Notes under the pieces: generated by a model | What the model was told of the DNA's origin: nothing | The model's input: the letters and a program-made list of their open reading frames with translations, nothing else | The model's database searches: none | Made by a program: the position numbers and the translations under genes | Shown here: one piece after another, positions 31,915 through 44,400 of the stretch | Layout of the letters: every line of letters begins with the position of its first letter | Position numbering within the stretch: position 1 is the first letter of the stretch | Assembly: GCA_963383645.1 (NCBI GenBank) | Contig: OY726557.1 | Coordinates: forward strand, 125,094,895-125,158,894 | Direction: 5' to 3' | Source of the DNA: Muscardinus avellanarius | Lineage: Eukaryota > Chordata > Mammalia > Rodentia > Gliridae | Length of the DNA: 64,000 bases

Positions 31915-31975
31915 CAAGTTGCTGAGGCTGGCCTCCAACCTGTGGTCCTCCTGTCTCAGCTTCTCGCGTACTATG
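31915..31975 (-). repeat. B1-like SINE fragment
   Basis: AAGTTGCTGAGGCTGGCC to CTGTCTCAGCTTCTCG only. Confidence 0.65.
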
Positions 31976-32743
31976 GCACAGAATCATAAAACTTATTTGG
32001 CCACGAATACCACAGTCCCCGTCATTCGCAGCCCGACACCCACCCAGTCACGGCTGCCGGGGTCTCGCTTCCTCTGCATTTGCTCCAGCCTCTGCTCAGG
32101 GCATGCCCTGGGCCCTTGGCACTGCCCTCCATGCCCCTGCCCCGATCGGGCCCTTCACTCTGACATATATGTCTGCAAATCCCTCTTTCACCTTCAGGTT
32201 GGAGAACAGGATTTGAATGATTTTTTTTTTTTAATGTTTTCAAAAGGAATTTTACCAGGAAGCCAAAAGAAAAACAAAATCCAAAAAAGGAAAAGCAAAT
32301 AGTACGGATGTGTATCCGGAACACCGATGACTCCTCCCAGGATCACACAACGTCAACTCGGGCTGGCCGGTGAACAAACACAGCTCAGGAAACACTCATT
32401 CCAGACCCTGGTGCCACCCATTTGGTCTCTGAGCGCAGAATGGTTTCGAGGTAGAGTTGTTGGATTTGGGGATCTGGGACCCCTTGGTAGGGCCTGCTTT
32501 GATATTGGCCTCTAGAGGTGTCTTCCTATGGCCTCGGGGCATGCTCCGCAGCACCCCTTCCCATCTTGTGGATTCTGCCCCAGACCTTTCCCTCTGTGTA
32601 GGGAAGGTGGGCCTGCCTACCCTCCAGTAGCTCTCAGTGCTCCTGGAAATTCTACACCCAAGTCCATCTCTTTGTTCTGTTGTGTCTAAAATGTAATCAC
32701 TAACCAGCCATCACAGGTGGTTCTACTTTTTGTGGAATTTAGC

Positions 32744-32746
<3 letters not shown>
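31976..32746. other. Intergenic, unique
   Basis: No gene recognised. Confidence 0.45.
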
Positions 32747-32795
<49 letters not shown>

Positions 32796-32987
32796 GGGAG
32801 TGGAACCAGGGGCATTCTACCTCTGAGCCAAAACCCCAACCCTATATTTTATTCTTTATTTTTCTTGAAACGGTCTCACTGAGTTGCAAAGGACCTCACA
32901 AAGTAACTGAGGTTGTCCGCGAACTGCTATCCTCCTGTGTCAGCCTCCCAAAAGCTGGGATTACAAGCGTGGGCCACCATCCCTGGA
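32747..32987 (-). repeat. (TG)n microsatellite and B1-dID-like SINE
   Basis: TG run at 32747-32791 takes the place of the oligo-T; reverse SINE to 32987. Confidence 0.85.
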
Positions 32988-33279
32988 TTTACTTTGTCTG
33001 TTTTTAAGGAACCATCTGGGACTGGTCTTTGGGAAGGAGGGCTGGGACTACAGAAAGCAGGAGCTGTCTTCTCCCGCTAAGTTGCAGGATCAGCAAACCC
33101 TGAGACATTCCACACTCCCCCCCTCGCTAGATTCTGCTTAAGTCTAGTGGATACACCTCATCTTCCCTTCATCTGCAGAATAGAAATGAGTAATTCAATG
33201 AGTGTCAGAATTCAATGGGTGTCAATAAATGCTCCATTCCTTCCTAACTTGATGTTATGGTTTAAGTATAGAATGTCAG

Positions 33280-33505
33280 CTGGGCGTGGTGGCCCATGCT
33301 TGTAATCCCAGTACTTGGGAGCCTGAGATAGGAGGATGGCAGGTTTGAGGCCAGCCTCAGCTGCTTAGTGAGGCCCTCCTCAACTTAATGTAACCCTGTT
33401 CCCAAATAAAAAGATTAAAAAATAGGGCTGAGGGTGTAGGTCGGAGGTAGAATGCCCCTGGGTTCAATTCCCAGCACCACAAAATAAATAAGTAAATAAA
33501 TACAC
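33280..33505 (+). repeat. B1-dID-like SINE inside the LTR
   Basis: Flanked by the direct repeat ATAGAATGTC. Confidence 0.85.
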
Positions 33506-33635
33506 AAATATAGAATGTCCCCTGGAAAACTCATGTATTGGAAAGGTAAAAATGTTCAGAGGGAAATTAATTAAATTAGGATTCTAGTCTTATCAGTGAG
33601 TAGATCCACTGAAGGATTAGTAATTTGAATGGATT

Positions 33636-33860
33636 TGCCAGGGGTGGTGGCGCATGCTTGTAATCCCAGCATTCAGGAGGCTGAGACCGGAGGATCGCGG
33701 TTCGCAGACAGCCTCAGTTACTTAGTGAGGCCCTCTGCAACTCAGTGAAACCCTGTTTCAAAATAAAGAATAAAATAAACAGGGCAAGGAGTGTAGCTTG
33801 GAGGTTGAATGCCCCTGGGTTACAGCCCCAGACTTGGAAAATAATAATAATAATAATAAT
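33636..33860 (+). repeat. B1-dID-like SINE inside the LTR, (AAT)n tail
   Basis: Flanked by AATTTGAATGGATTT / AATTTGGATGGATTT. Confidence 0.87.
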
Positions 33861-34432
33861 TTGGATGGATTTACTAGTGGTAACTTAGGCAGGTGGGATA
33901 CGGAAGGAGAAGGTGGGTCACTGGGGTGTGGCCTTGGGGACTGTCTCTGTCTCTGCTGGTGTCAGACCACTCTCTTGGCTTCTGGCTGCCACTGAGTTGA
34001 GCTCAGCTTTCCTCCAACATTCTGTGCTGCCATGGTATCTGCCTTGAAACCAGCCAACTATGGACTGAACTTCTGAAACTAAGCTCAAATAAACCTTTCC
34101 TCCTCTAAGTTATTCTTGTTGGGTACTTTGGTTACAGTGACAGAAAAGTGAATTAAAACATCTGGGTAATTCTTGCTGTATCTCCAGGTGCCCCCCAAAC
34201 AAAAATACACACACAAAAAAATGGTACCCTCGGAATGATCTCACAGAACTCAGTCTCTGTTGTCTTACAGTATTGAGTTTCTTAAGCTCAGAGTGACAGC
34301 AGGATGAGGAAGGTGCTTTTTCCCCACGCTCCCACACCACTCTCCTTCAGCTTCCTCCCTGGACCCGGCTTCAACCTCTGCCTTGGCACTAGCTAAGGCC
34401 TCTCCCCTCCGCGGCATTCTTCCTTATTTTCT

Positions 34433-34960
34433 TTACATGGTGTGGCTGGGGATGAGGGCCCAGGCAGGGCTGAGAGGGGAGGCTCTGAGAAGTGCCTTCC
34501 TCCACACCCGCAGCTTCAGGCCTCCTTGAAGACACCTCTGGCTCCCAGCTTCCCATGGTGGTGGGGCGAGCAGGAGGTCAGGCTGCTCCTTGGGCCAGGC
34601 CCTTGTTGTGGACATGGCTGGAATAAAGGAGAGAGTCCCAGAGTCCAGTAGATGATGTTTCCCTCTCTGAGCCAGGCCTGCATTCATTGTTTTAAAAGTT
34701 CCAGCAGAACTCCCTGGGAGGCTGAGGAAAGTGGACTTCCACTGCAAAGAAACATAGGCCAAAACCCCGGACCATACACCAGACCTCATGGGTGGGTGGC
34801 AGAGGCATTCTGGGGGCTCCTCTGGTAATTGCAGGGACACCGTTCAGGAAGAATCTGTGGGAAAAAGTTAAAGAAGAATGGAGATATCCCCCTGCTCCTG
34901 TCTCTCCTGCAGGACCCCAGACTCTCTCTTGGCTCCTCCCCAGGACCCTTCAGCTCCAGA
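34433..34960 (-). other. ROBO4: Probable ROBO4 3' untranslated region
   Basis: SINE-free sequence just past the ROBO4 stop. No canonical AATAAA was found on the minus strand here; AATAAG-like sequence at about 34420 is a weak candidate. The end is therefore uncertain. Confidence 0.45.
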
Positions 34961-35199
34961 TCACCACATCAGCCACGCAGATGGACACTCACTGCCAGTC
35001 TTGGGCACAGGAAAGCCAAGCTGACTTCGCTGAGGAGAAATGCCAGAGTCAGGTGGCCAGGGGGGCAGCCCCCTTCCCAGCCGCTGGGTGTGGTTGGTCT
35101 CTTCATCCTCCAGCCAGTCCAGCCTCCACTCCCATGGGGACAGGGAAAGTGTGGGAGTCAGGAAGAGGTCATCCGGTGGGGAGGGAGGCGACGAGGCAT
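34961..35199 (-). CDS. ROBO4: ROBO4 exon 17 (last coding exon as read)
   Basis: Encodes [40 protein letters not shown] and [15 protein letters not shown], all matching human. It then reads ECPSAWLMW and TGA, which does not match the human ending ASPVDYS. A donor-like GTGAGT sits inside this stretch at 34991-34992, so the true final residues may come from a separate terminal exon that I could not find. Confidence 0.82.
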
Positions 35200-38100
35200 C
35201 TGTCAAAAGGTAGGAGTCAGCGAGGAGCTGACCATTAGCTCCAGGGAACAGTTTAGGGCCAAAGCTTAGGGCCAGCTTAGGGTACATACCTTCCTCAAGG
35301 CCTAACCTAGCCTCTCAGTCCCAGTGGCTGTGTCCCCCAGGCCTGATGGGAAGGTCGCTGCTCAACCTCTCTGTCTTCTCCCAGTGGCTGTTCCCTAGCC
35401 TCCTTGCTCCTGTGAGGTCACTACATCCTTCCTCCTGGCCATAGCGGGAGTGGCGGAGCCACTGGGCTCAGCCCCACCATTATCGCATGTCCACAGAAGG
35501 CGGCTCAGGGCTTCCAGACCTTTGGGGTTCCTTTTCCCATATACCCTGTCAGATCCCCCATTTCCATCTTTCTAACCCTAACTCTGCTCTTTGCTCCAAG
35601 AAAAACAGCTAGGCAGCCAGGCATGGTGATGTATGCCTGTAATCCTGGTAATTGGAAGGCTGAGATAGGAGAATCACAGGTTTGAGACCAGCCTCAACAA
35701 CCTAGCAAGACCTTTGGCAACTTAATGAGACCCTGTTTCAAAATAAAAAAAAAATAAAACAAAACAAAAAGGGCTGGGGTGTAACTCAGTGGTGGAATGC
35801 TCTGAGTTCAATCCCCAGTTAAAAAATAAAGAAATAAAAAAGTAAGAAAAAAAGAATTAGATTTATCGTATGTAAGAGGGCAAAGAAACTCCAACTGATA
35901 AGCCAGGCATGGTGGCACACACTTGTAATCCCAGTGCTTGGGAGGCTGAAACCAGAGGATTTCAAGTTTGCAGCCAGCTTCAGCTACTTAGTAAGGCCCT
36001 CCACAATCTAGTGAGATCCTGTTTCAAAATAAAGGATGAAAGAAAAAAGAAAAAAGAAAAGAAAAAACCCTAGCCCTTAGTGGAGGGCAGAGTCCTCCCA
36101 GAGAAGAGGAGGTGGGAGGGAGAGTATGGACGGAAGGCCGGAGAACACAGGACACCCAGGAGGACTGCTATCTGGAAGCTTTGCCTCTTGGTTAGGGGTG
36201 CGTGTCTTACAGGAGCTGTGTCCACTCTAAGAGAGTGGGGGTGAGGAGTCAGATGGGACCGATCCACGTACCAGTGAAGACACAGTCGGCCTCCCTGGGC
36301 TGCAGACCCAAACCAAAGCTGTCTACAGCCACTGCCAGGGCCCGGGCAAAGTGGGCATCGGCGAGGAAGGAGCCATCGGAGGAGCTGACCAGGCTGGCTC
36401 TGGCACTGGGGGCGTTGTCCTCAGAGGCCGAGCCCCAGCCATTGGCCAGGGAGCCCTCGCTGGGCGTGGGGGTGGGGCAGGGCCGAGGGGGGCACAACAG
36501 GCCCCCTGCCTCAGCGCCCACGCCTCCCCCATCCCTGCCCACATCTGCTAGGCCTGAGGCTGTGGGGATGCCGATATACCCGTAGGTTGTGGGGGGTGAT
36601 GGAGCTCTAGGCATTGGCGAGACACTGTTCCTAGGAAAACAAAAGGGAGATGTTAACAGTGGTTGGGGTGCGGCAGCAGAAACACCAGCAGAGGCCGGTG
36701 GGCAGTGCAGCTCTGGGCTTTTCTTGGGCTACTCACCTGGGGGTCTCCTCGCCCTCACTGAGTTCCAGGCACAGGGCTACCTCTTCTGGGGTTAGCACAC
36801 TGTCCTGATCGTCCTCCAGGGATGACAGTGAGGAGCTAGACAGGTGACTGGAAGCAGGGCTGGGACCAGAGAGGGAAGAGGCCCGGGGGCTGGGGGGCCT
36901 GGAGGTGGTGTGGGTGGGGAGGGGGGCTGCTGGCAGAGGGGTGAGGGAGGGAGCTTGGGGCGCCACCGTGTGCCTGATTGGGGTAAGGGAGGGACAGTAA
37001 GATGGTTAGTGTCATTCTCTGGGCCCTTGTCTGCCCTTCCCACTCCACGTCTGATCCCAGCACACAGTCCCCAAATCCCTGGTCTCCCAGCTCTGCCACT
37101 TGACCCCTTGCCCTCTTACTGGGTCTGCTGGCTCTGAGACGGGGTTCGCCGAGGACCCAGGGGCACTGGAGGGAGGGGGCGAGTTGCCAGCTCATTCGAG
37201 GTGCTGAGGAGTTGCGGTCCCAGGGCCCTCCAGGCGACCAGAGCTCGGGGCACAGCTTCTGGGGAAGGATCTCATTCAGGTAGGGACCCAGCCTGCCTGC
37301 CCACCCATTCCCGCAGGGTCTGGAGGGGAAGCCAGGTGCAGGGGCCTGGGCTGGTGGGACCCTAGACCCCCCTCCCTCCTTCCTTTCCTCTCGGGGAGCC
37401 CCTCTCACCTGGGTTTTGGGAGATATTCCTGGAACTTCTATTTCCCAACTCCCAGGCCCAGAGCTCTGTGGGGCGGCCGCCTCGAAGCAGTGGGGAGCTG
37501 TTGGCATGGTGCAGCTCTGCAAAGGAAAGTGCTGGTGGTGGCTGGGCCTTGTAAACCCCAACCACAGCTGTCTTCAGCTGTATTATTCATTTCAGCCCCT
37601 GGGACCCTGAATCCAGAGAAAAGAGGGAAGGGCTCCCCCAGTTCTCTCCACCCCTGTCCCATCTTCATCCACGCAGCTGTGAGGGGGTTAGAAGGACGAC
37701 TGGGCTTGGAGTCAAAAGGCTTGCCCTTAGAGTCCCGCCAGCTGTGTGACCTCAGGGAAGTCCACTAACCTTTCTGAGCCTCAGTTTCCTTTGTAAACAA
37801 TCACTTTAAATGATGGTTTTGGGGGTGAAATCAAACCAGATTGCAAAGTACCAGGCACCTTATGGAAGCTTTAAAAAAAAACAACTTTCTTCCTTGACTG
37901 TACCCACCAGTCTTCCTCATCTCTGTTCCCTCCCAGTGCTGTGCTCCTCATAAATTTTTGCTCTGTGAAGACAAATACTTCTTTCACTGAAGTGAATCTA
38001 TCAATAATTTCTATGTGGTTCTGGACACAGCCCGGCCTTGAGGAACCTGGGTTGGACCGTCAGGTTGAGCTGATTAAGAAGGATAAGAATATGGAGCCCT

Positions 38101-40238
38101 AGATGATGTGAGTTGAGATCAGAAGGAGTCTGCTAATAGGAAGAGGGACTTCAAAGGAGGGAACTGCACTGGCCTCACCCAGAGACGCAAGGCCCTGCCA
38201 CAGATATTCAATAATGCTTGTTGACTGAACAAGTAAATATATGAATGATACCAGAGATGTGACAGAAATACCAGGTGAGAAGAATCACATGCAAGATGGC
38301 CCCATGGGCACTGAAGAGTCAGGGCTGAGTGAACCCTGATAAACAGAGGAGCTGAGGAAACCACCAGGACCAACCAGCCGTGTGCCATGACCTGTGAGCA
38401 TGCTTCTCAGTCGAGCTAGAACCTCAAGTCATCTAAGGAACAGGGCAATAGTAGATACTTTCTCTGTGCTAGGAACCAGAAGAACGTCAAGCAAAGGAGG
38501 AAAAGACAGTCTTCAGATGAGTACTACATGATGGGAAGCCCGGCTTGGAAAGGGTCTCCTTCCATGACTGGCCAGAGACCAGGTGGGATGCTCAGCATGG
38601 AGTTATCCGGTCAGTCTGGGCTCAAAGGTCGGGGAGCATCCATCTGGTGCCCACCTGGGACATCATTAGAATAGGAAAGAGACCAAGACTTTGGTACTGA
38701 CCAAAATCCCATCTATCTCTGAGAGTCTGGGTACCAGTAACCTGACCTTTTTTTGGTGTTGGTACTGGGATTGAACCCAGGGACTTTGTACCACAAGGTA
38801 TAACACCAGCCCTTTTTTACTTTAGATTTATTTATTTATTTATTTATTTTGCGGGTTTGAGGATGGAACCCAGGGGCATTCTTCTTCCGAGCTACACCCT
38901 CTGCCCTATTTTTTTATTCTTTATTTTGAAACTGGGTTTCACTGAGTTGCAAAGCGCCTAAGTAGCTGAGGCTGTCCGTGAACCGAGATCCTCCGGTCTA
39001 AGCCTCCCAAATGCTGGGATTACAAGCGTGCGGCACCACGCCTAGCTTTACTTTAGTTTTAAAAAAGGGTCTCTCTAGGCTGCTCAGATTCTTGCTACAC
39101 TATTGAGGCTGCCCTCAAACTGCAATCCTCCTGATTTAGCCTCCCAAGTACTAGGATTCTAGGCATGTGCTCCATGTCCAGCTATTAACCGGTCTTTTGA
39201 CTACCTCCATCCGTTTCCTTTTGTACTTTGGCTGGTCTAGTTTTTATTCACTTTCCTTCATTTTCATGGGACATAGGGAATCTTGGAGACCAGGTTCCAG
39301 GTTGGTGACCCAACCGTCTGTCATCAGCTTTGTCTTGTCCAGGGCCTCAGAATTGTGAGCAATGCTAGTTGGCTGGTTTGAATGGAAGAGGAAAGGGAAA
39401 AGCCAGAAGTGGAAAAGGCCATATTTATCCCAGCTTATTTCATTTCCTCCAAAGTATCCTGGCAACAAAAGGCCTCCCCTATCTTGCCCGGAGTTATTTG
39501 AATTTTAGTTTTAATGCTATTTGAATAAATTGTATAAAAAACTTACCAAGGTGAAGGATTAAATCTGGACAACTCTAAACTGCAATAAATATTTTTGTCT
39601 TGGTACTATGGATGAAACCCAGGAGCCTTTTACCTCTGGGCTACACTCTCAGCCCTATTTTATTTTTTATTTGAAAACAGGATCTCTCTTAGTTGCTGAG
39701 AGCCTTATCAAGTTGCTGAGGCTGGCTTTAAACCTGTGATCCTCTTGTCTTAGCCTCCCAAGTACTGGGATTACAGGTATGTGCCACCATACTTGGCTAT
39801 GAGTATTTATGTTAATGGAATAGTGAACGACTGAGGATATTTGGTGCATCTATCTGACAGAGTTAACAGAACTAAGAACCTGATGTACAGATGAGAGACA
39901 GGAGAATACATTTGTGAGAATATCAGTAGTGAGCTGAGTGCAGTAGCCCACATCTCTGATCCAAGCACTTGGGAGGCTGAGACAGGAGGATCACAGGTTC
40001 AAGGTCAGTTTCAGCAATTTAGTGAGACCCTTCTTGAAATATAAATAAATAGCCGGGCGTGGTGGCGCACGCTTGTAATCCTCGCGCTTGGGAGGCGGAG
40101 ACAGGAGGATCGTGCTGGTTCGGAGCTAGCTGTGCTGGCTTAAGAGACCCTGTTTCCAAAAATAAAAAAGTATAAAATAGGTCTGGGAGTGTAGCCCGGA
40201 GGTAGAAGGGCTTCCAGGAACCCCAGTACCACTAAAAT

Positions 40239-40269
<31 letters not shown>

Positions 40270-41441
40270 AATTAAGGCTGGGAATGTAGCTCAGAGGTAA
40301 AATGCATCTTGGTTCAATTTCAAGAGCCAAAAACAAAACAAAAAACTTAAAACAGTTGTGGAGACAAAAACAAAACAAAACCAACTAAGGTCAAATAATG
40401 AGAAAAAGGAAGAAGTAGGTTCAAGGAACTGAGGTACTGAGAGAGAATGCTGGCTTTAGGAGAGGAAGAAACACCAGTCCTTTGGATGAAGTGACAGCCG
40501 TAGAATCAGCTCTGTGGCTTTAGACAAAGTCATAGCACGGCATTGTTGCTGTAGCTGAGGTCCTAGGGGCCAGGGTGGAGCAATGAGTGTTCCCAGCCAA
40601 GAAAGTCACTACCGTTGATCCATCCTGGGGTAGGGGGGAGATGGGTCTGGGGTGAAGAGAAATGGGATGTAGTGAGGCCCCACTGCAGAACTTGAAACAT
40701 CTTAGAGCTTGGCCATAGGACTAGAAGTGTAGCTCAGGACAGAGGGTATGCTTATTAAGAGAAAGGCCCTGGATTTGATCTCCAATATTAAAAAAACAAA
40801 CAAAAAAGAATTGGCTACAGAAAACCACTTATATTTTTCTAGGAATACTAATGTTTCAAGAGGGATTCTGCATTAAAGTCAATGTAGTTCTCCACAGGAA
40901 AGCTAGGATTTTGCTTTTATTTTTTAATTTTATTTTTTGGTGCTGAGGCTCCAATCCAGGGCCTCACATGGGTACTCTACTAGTGAGCTGCATACAACCC
41001 CAGCCTCCTGATAATTTATTTTTGGTGGGATGGGGTACTGGGGATTGAAGCCAGGGGCATTCTCCCTCTGAGTTACATGCCCAACCCTTTTTATTTTTTA
41101 TTTTGAAACAAGGTCTTGCTAAGTTGCTGAAGCTAGCCTAGAACCTGCAATTTAACTGGCTAAGCCTCCTAAATACTGGAATTACAAGCATGTGCCACCA
41201 TGCCCCTTACTTTTTTTATTTTGAAAAAGAATCTTGCTAAGTTGCTGAGACTAGTCTGGAACCTGCAATCCTCCTGACTCAGCCTCCCAAGTACTGGGAT
41301 TATAGCCACTGCACCGAGCTCTCTGAGACAGATTCTACTACTTTTTAGCTAGGATTCCATTCCCACCCAGTATTTATAATGCAATAGATCTGAGGCAAAG
41401 CTGGCAAGAATGCTGGCTTTGCTAATACTTAGAATAATAAA

Positions 41442-41483
<42 letters not shown>

Positions 41484-44400
41484 GCAGTACTGGGGATGGA
41501 ACCCAGGGGCATTCAACCTCCAAGCTATACTCCCAGCATGATTTTTTGTTGTTGTTATTTTGAAACAGGGTCTCACTAAGTTGCGGAGGGCTTCACTAAG
41601 TAGCTGAGGCTGGTTGCGAGCCACGATCCTCCCATCTCAGCCTCCTAAGTCTTGGGATTATAAGCATGTGCCACTAAGACAGAATAATAAAATTCTTGAT
41701 ATTGAACAAGTTCTTAATTACTCTTAACCCATCTTTATCTTGATAAAATTTGGATTGTATCCATTTTTTTCAAAAAGGAATTGGTAGAACATTTACTGAG
41801 TCTTTCTCATCAGTATAGAAGAGTCATGAAGACAGCAGGCAGAATGCAGGCCAATGTTCTGCCAGGCAGAAACAGGAGACAACAGTCCACAGGGAAACAG
41901 AATTTCCTAAGGGAGCGCCAGAGGGACTCAGAATGGCCTTCAGAGGCAGATTATCCTGCCTTCAAAGCTGAGCTTTGCATCTTATTACTTGTGGGATCCG
42001 GAACAAGTTATCCAACCATCCTGTCCCTCTGTCCTTATCTGCAGAGATTAGAGAACTAATCCCTGGCCAATCTATTGTGAGGATTAAAGGAAATAAATAT
42101 ATGCAAAGAGCCTGCTTAAGAAATGGAGACTATAATTACTACTTTCCGGAAAGTCAAAAGTCAACAGTTGGAAATGAACTGTGTCTAGAAAGGACTGTGT
42201 TCCTCAGGATCATGGGAAATTGGTTCAAATCCCTCCCCTCCAAATATGAAAATTACAAGGATGCTCAAGTTCCTCATATAAAACAGCATAGTATTTGTAT
42301 ATGGGCTACACAATTCTCCTATTTACTTTAAATTATCTTTAGTTTATCTATTAAACTTAAACAATGGAAATGCTAGTAAATAGTTTTGTGTGTGTGTTTG
42401 GTGCTGGAGAGTGAACCCAGGGGCATTCTATCTCCAAACCACACCCTCAGCCTGATTTTTTATTCTTTATTTGAAAACAGGGTCCCACTAAGTTTCAGAG
42501 GGCCTCACTGAGTAGCTGAGGCTGGCTGCGAACTCAGATCCTACTGTGTCAGCCTCCCAAGTACTGGGATTATAAGCATGCACCACCATGCCCAGCTCAT
42601 AAGTAGTTGTTTTACTGCATTGTTTAGGGAATAATGACAAGAAAGAAAGGTCTATATGTTTGAACAGACACAATATTTTTATGAATATTTTCAATTCACA
42701 GACAGTTGAGTCTGTGAACACGAAACCCATGCATATCGAGGGCAAACTGTACTCAATCCTCTCTGAGAAGTGAGTTGGGAGTTGGTGCCCATGCAGACCC
42801 ATGTGCAATGCATAGGAGATAATTCATGAGAGCCTGAGGCCCCTGCCAGCCCTAGCCACATTCTGCCAGGCTTGGGAGCTACCTGTATACTGCTCAGCCC
42901 TTCATTGGACGGGCTAGGAGCCCCGAGGGAGAAAGGCCTATGCGGGTTATCTCCTGTGTCCCTCATGTTTGGCATGCAGTGGTGCTTATTAAATGTTTGC
43001 TGAGCTGGAAAGACTGCAGAAATAGGGCTTGGTACTGTAAAGAAAAGCTGGGACAAGCACACCCCCAGCTGAGTGCACTGCAGATGGGGATGAGGCCTGT
43101 GTCCACCGGCTGTGGGGCTGCAGCCCACACCCCACTTCAAAGCCAGCAGGCTGAGTTCCTATTGCACTCTCCCCCCATCTCCCCCCATGTCTCTCCTCTC
43201 CTTCTTACCCTGCTTCTTTTTGGCCTTCCAAGCCTCTGAGGCAGCCAGAGACAGGCGTGGAGAAGAGAGTCCCCTGCGGCTGCAGAGGCTGTCTGAGCTG
43301 GGCCAAGGGCTGGAGGTGCGGGCCAGCTGGGTTGGAAGGCGCCTGGCAGCTGGGGTCTGAGGGCTTGGCCGGGCTGGCGTGCTGGAGGGCAGCTCAGCAA
43401 TGAGGGAGCCATAAAAAGTGCTTGTGTCTGGAAGCAGGGGCACACCAGGGCTCCGGGGGTCCCAGGAGATCACTGTAGTAAAAACGACAGGAGGAATTAT
43501 GGTGAGCCCATTGCCCCGCACATCCCCATCCCTGGGATCCTTGTCCCTCAAGTTATGCTCACAGGAGCGCCGGCAGTCTAGCGGGTCCCGGGGGTCCACT
43601 CCCAGGCGGCTGCTGAGGCTGCTGCTGCTGCTGAGGTCCCGAGAGCCAGAGGTGGAGCGCCAGGTGTCTGCCAGCCAGGGAGAGTCACTGTGGTCCATCC
43701 TGAGACAATGGGGAGGGGTGAGGCCCGGAGAAGTGGGGATCTAATTGGCCAGGACCTCCAGCTCAGAGGGCAGCAGGAGAAGTGGAGGAGATGGTTCTTT
43801 CACCTTTATACTTACTACTTTTCAGTCCTTCACAGACCCCTGAAGATCTTGAACCTACTCTCTAAATTCATCACCTCCCTCTATGCTGGGGACAGCGGAA
43901 GCCAATGTTGTTCAGAGCTGAGAGGTATTAGTTAAGGAGACAGACAAGGACGCCCAGAGGAAAAGAACAGATCTGGAGTCAGACAAACCTGCAGCTTAGC
44001 TATCCAACTTTGGTTAAGTAAAGAGATTAGGCTGTCTTCAGCCCTGGTGTGCCAGTCTGTAAAATGGTAATGGTTAGATCTTCCATCTAAGGAAGTGGTG
44101 AGTATGAAGATATGTGAGATCACTTGGTGGGCGGAACAGGAGCTTGCTCTGTGGACACTGGCTTCCAGCTAACTAAGTGATCCTTCAAGAGCAGGAATCT
44201 GACCAAGGCACGTCTTTGCTTAGAATCTTCTGTGGCTCTCTTTTTACCAAAATACAGCCCAGCTGCCTAGTGTGGCCAATAGTATCTTCTGTAATCCGAC
44301 TTCCAGATTCCTAACTTTATCCTTTGTTCTGATACTTCTCTTATCTCATACCCCAGCCAGACCAAACGGCCAGTCTTTTCTTATGAATATCACAGCCTAC

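Larger units (their letters stand above)
33246..34165 (+). repeat. MaLR-type LTR (MLT/MST-like), interrupted by two SINEs
   Basis: Solo LTR-like element of an ancient endogenous retrovirus-like family. It opens TATGGTTTAAGTATAGAATG and closes with AAATAAACCTTTCCTCCTCT and TTGGTTACAGTGACAG, a typical MaLR pattern. SINEs at 33280-33505 and 33636-33860 split it. No coding sequence. Subfamily assigned from memory only. Confidence 0.6.

Noticed and set aside
34622..34627. Plus-strand AATAAA near the ROBO4 3' end
   Set aside because: Wrong strand for ROBO4, and ROBO3 already has a well-placed signal 3.4 kb earlier.
36202..36585. Open frame antisense to ROBO4 exon 16
   Set aside because: Mirror of the GC-rich coding exon; no independent support.
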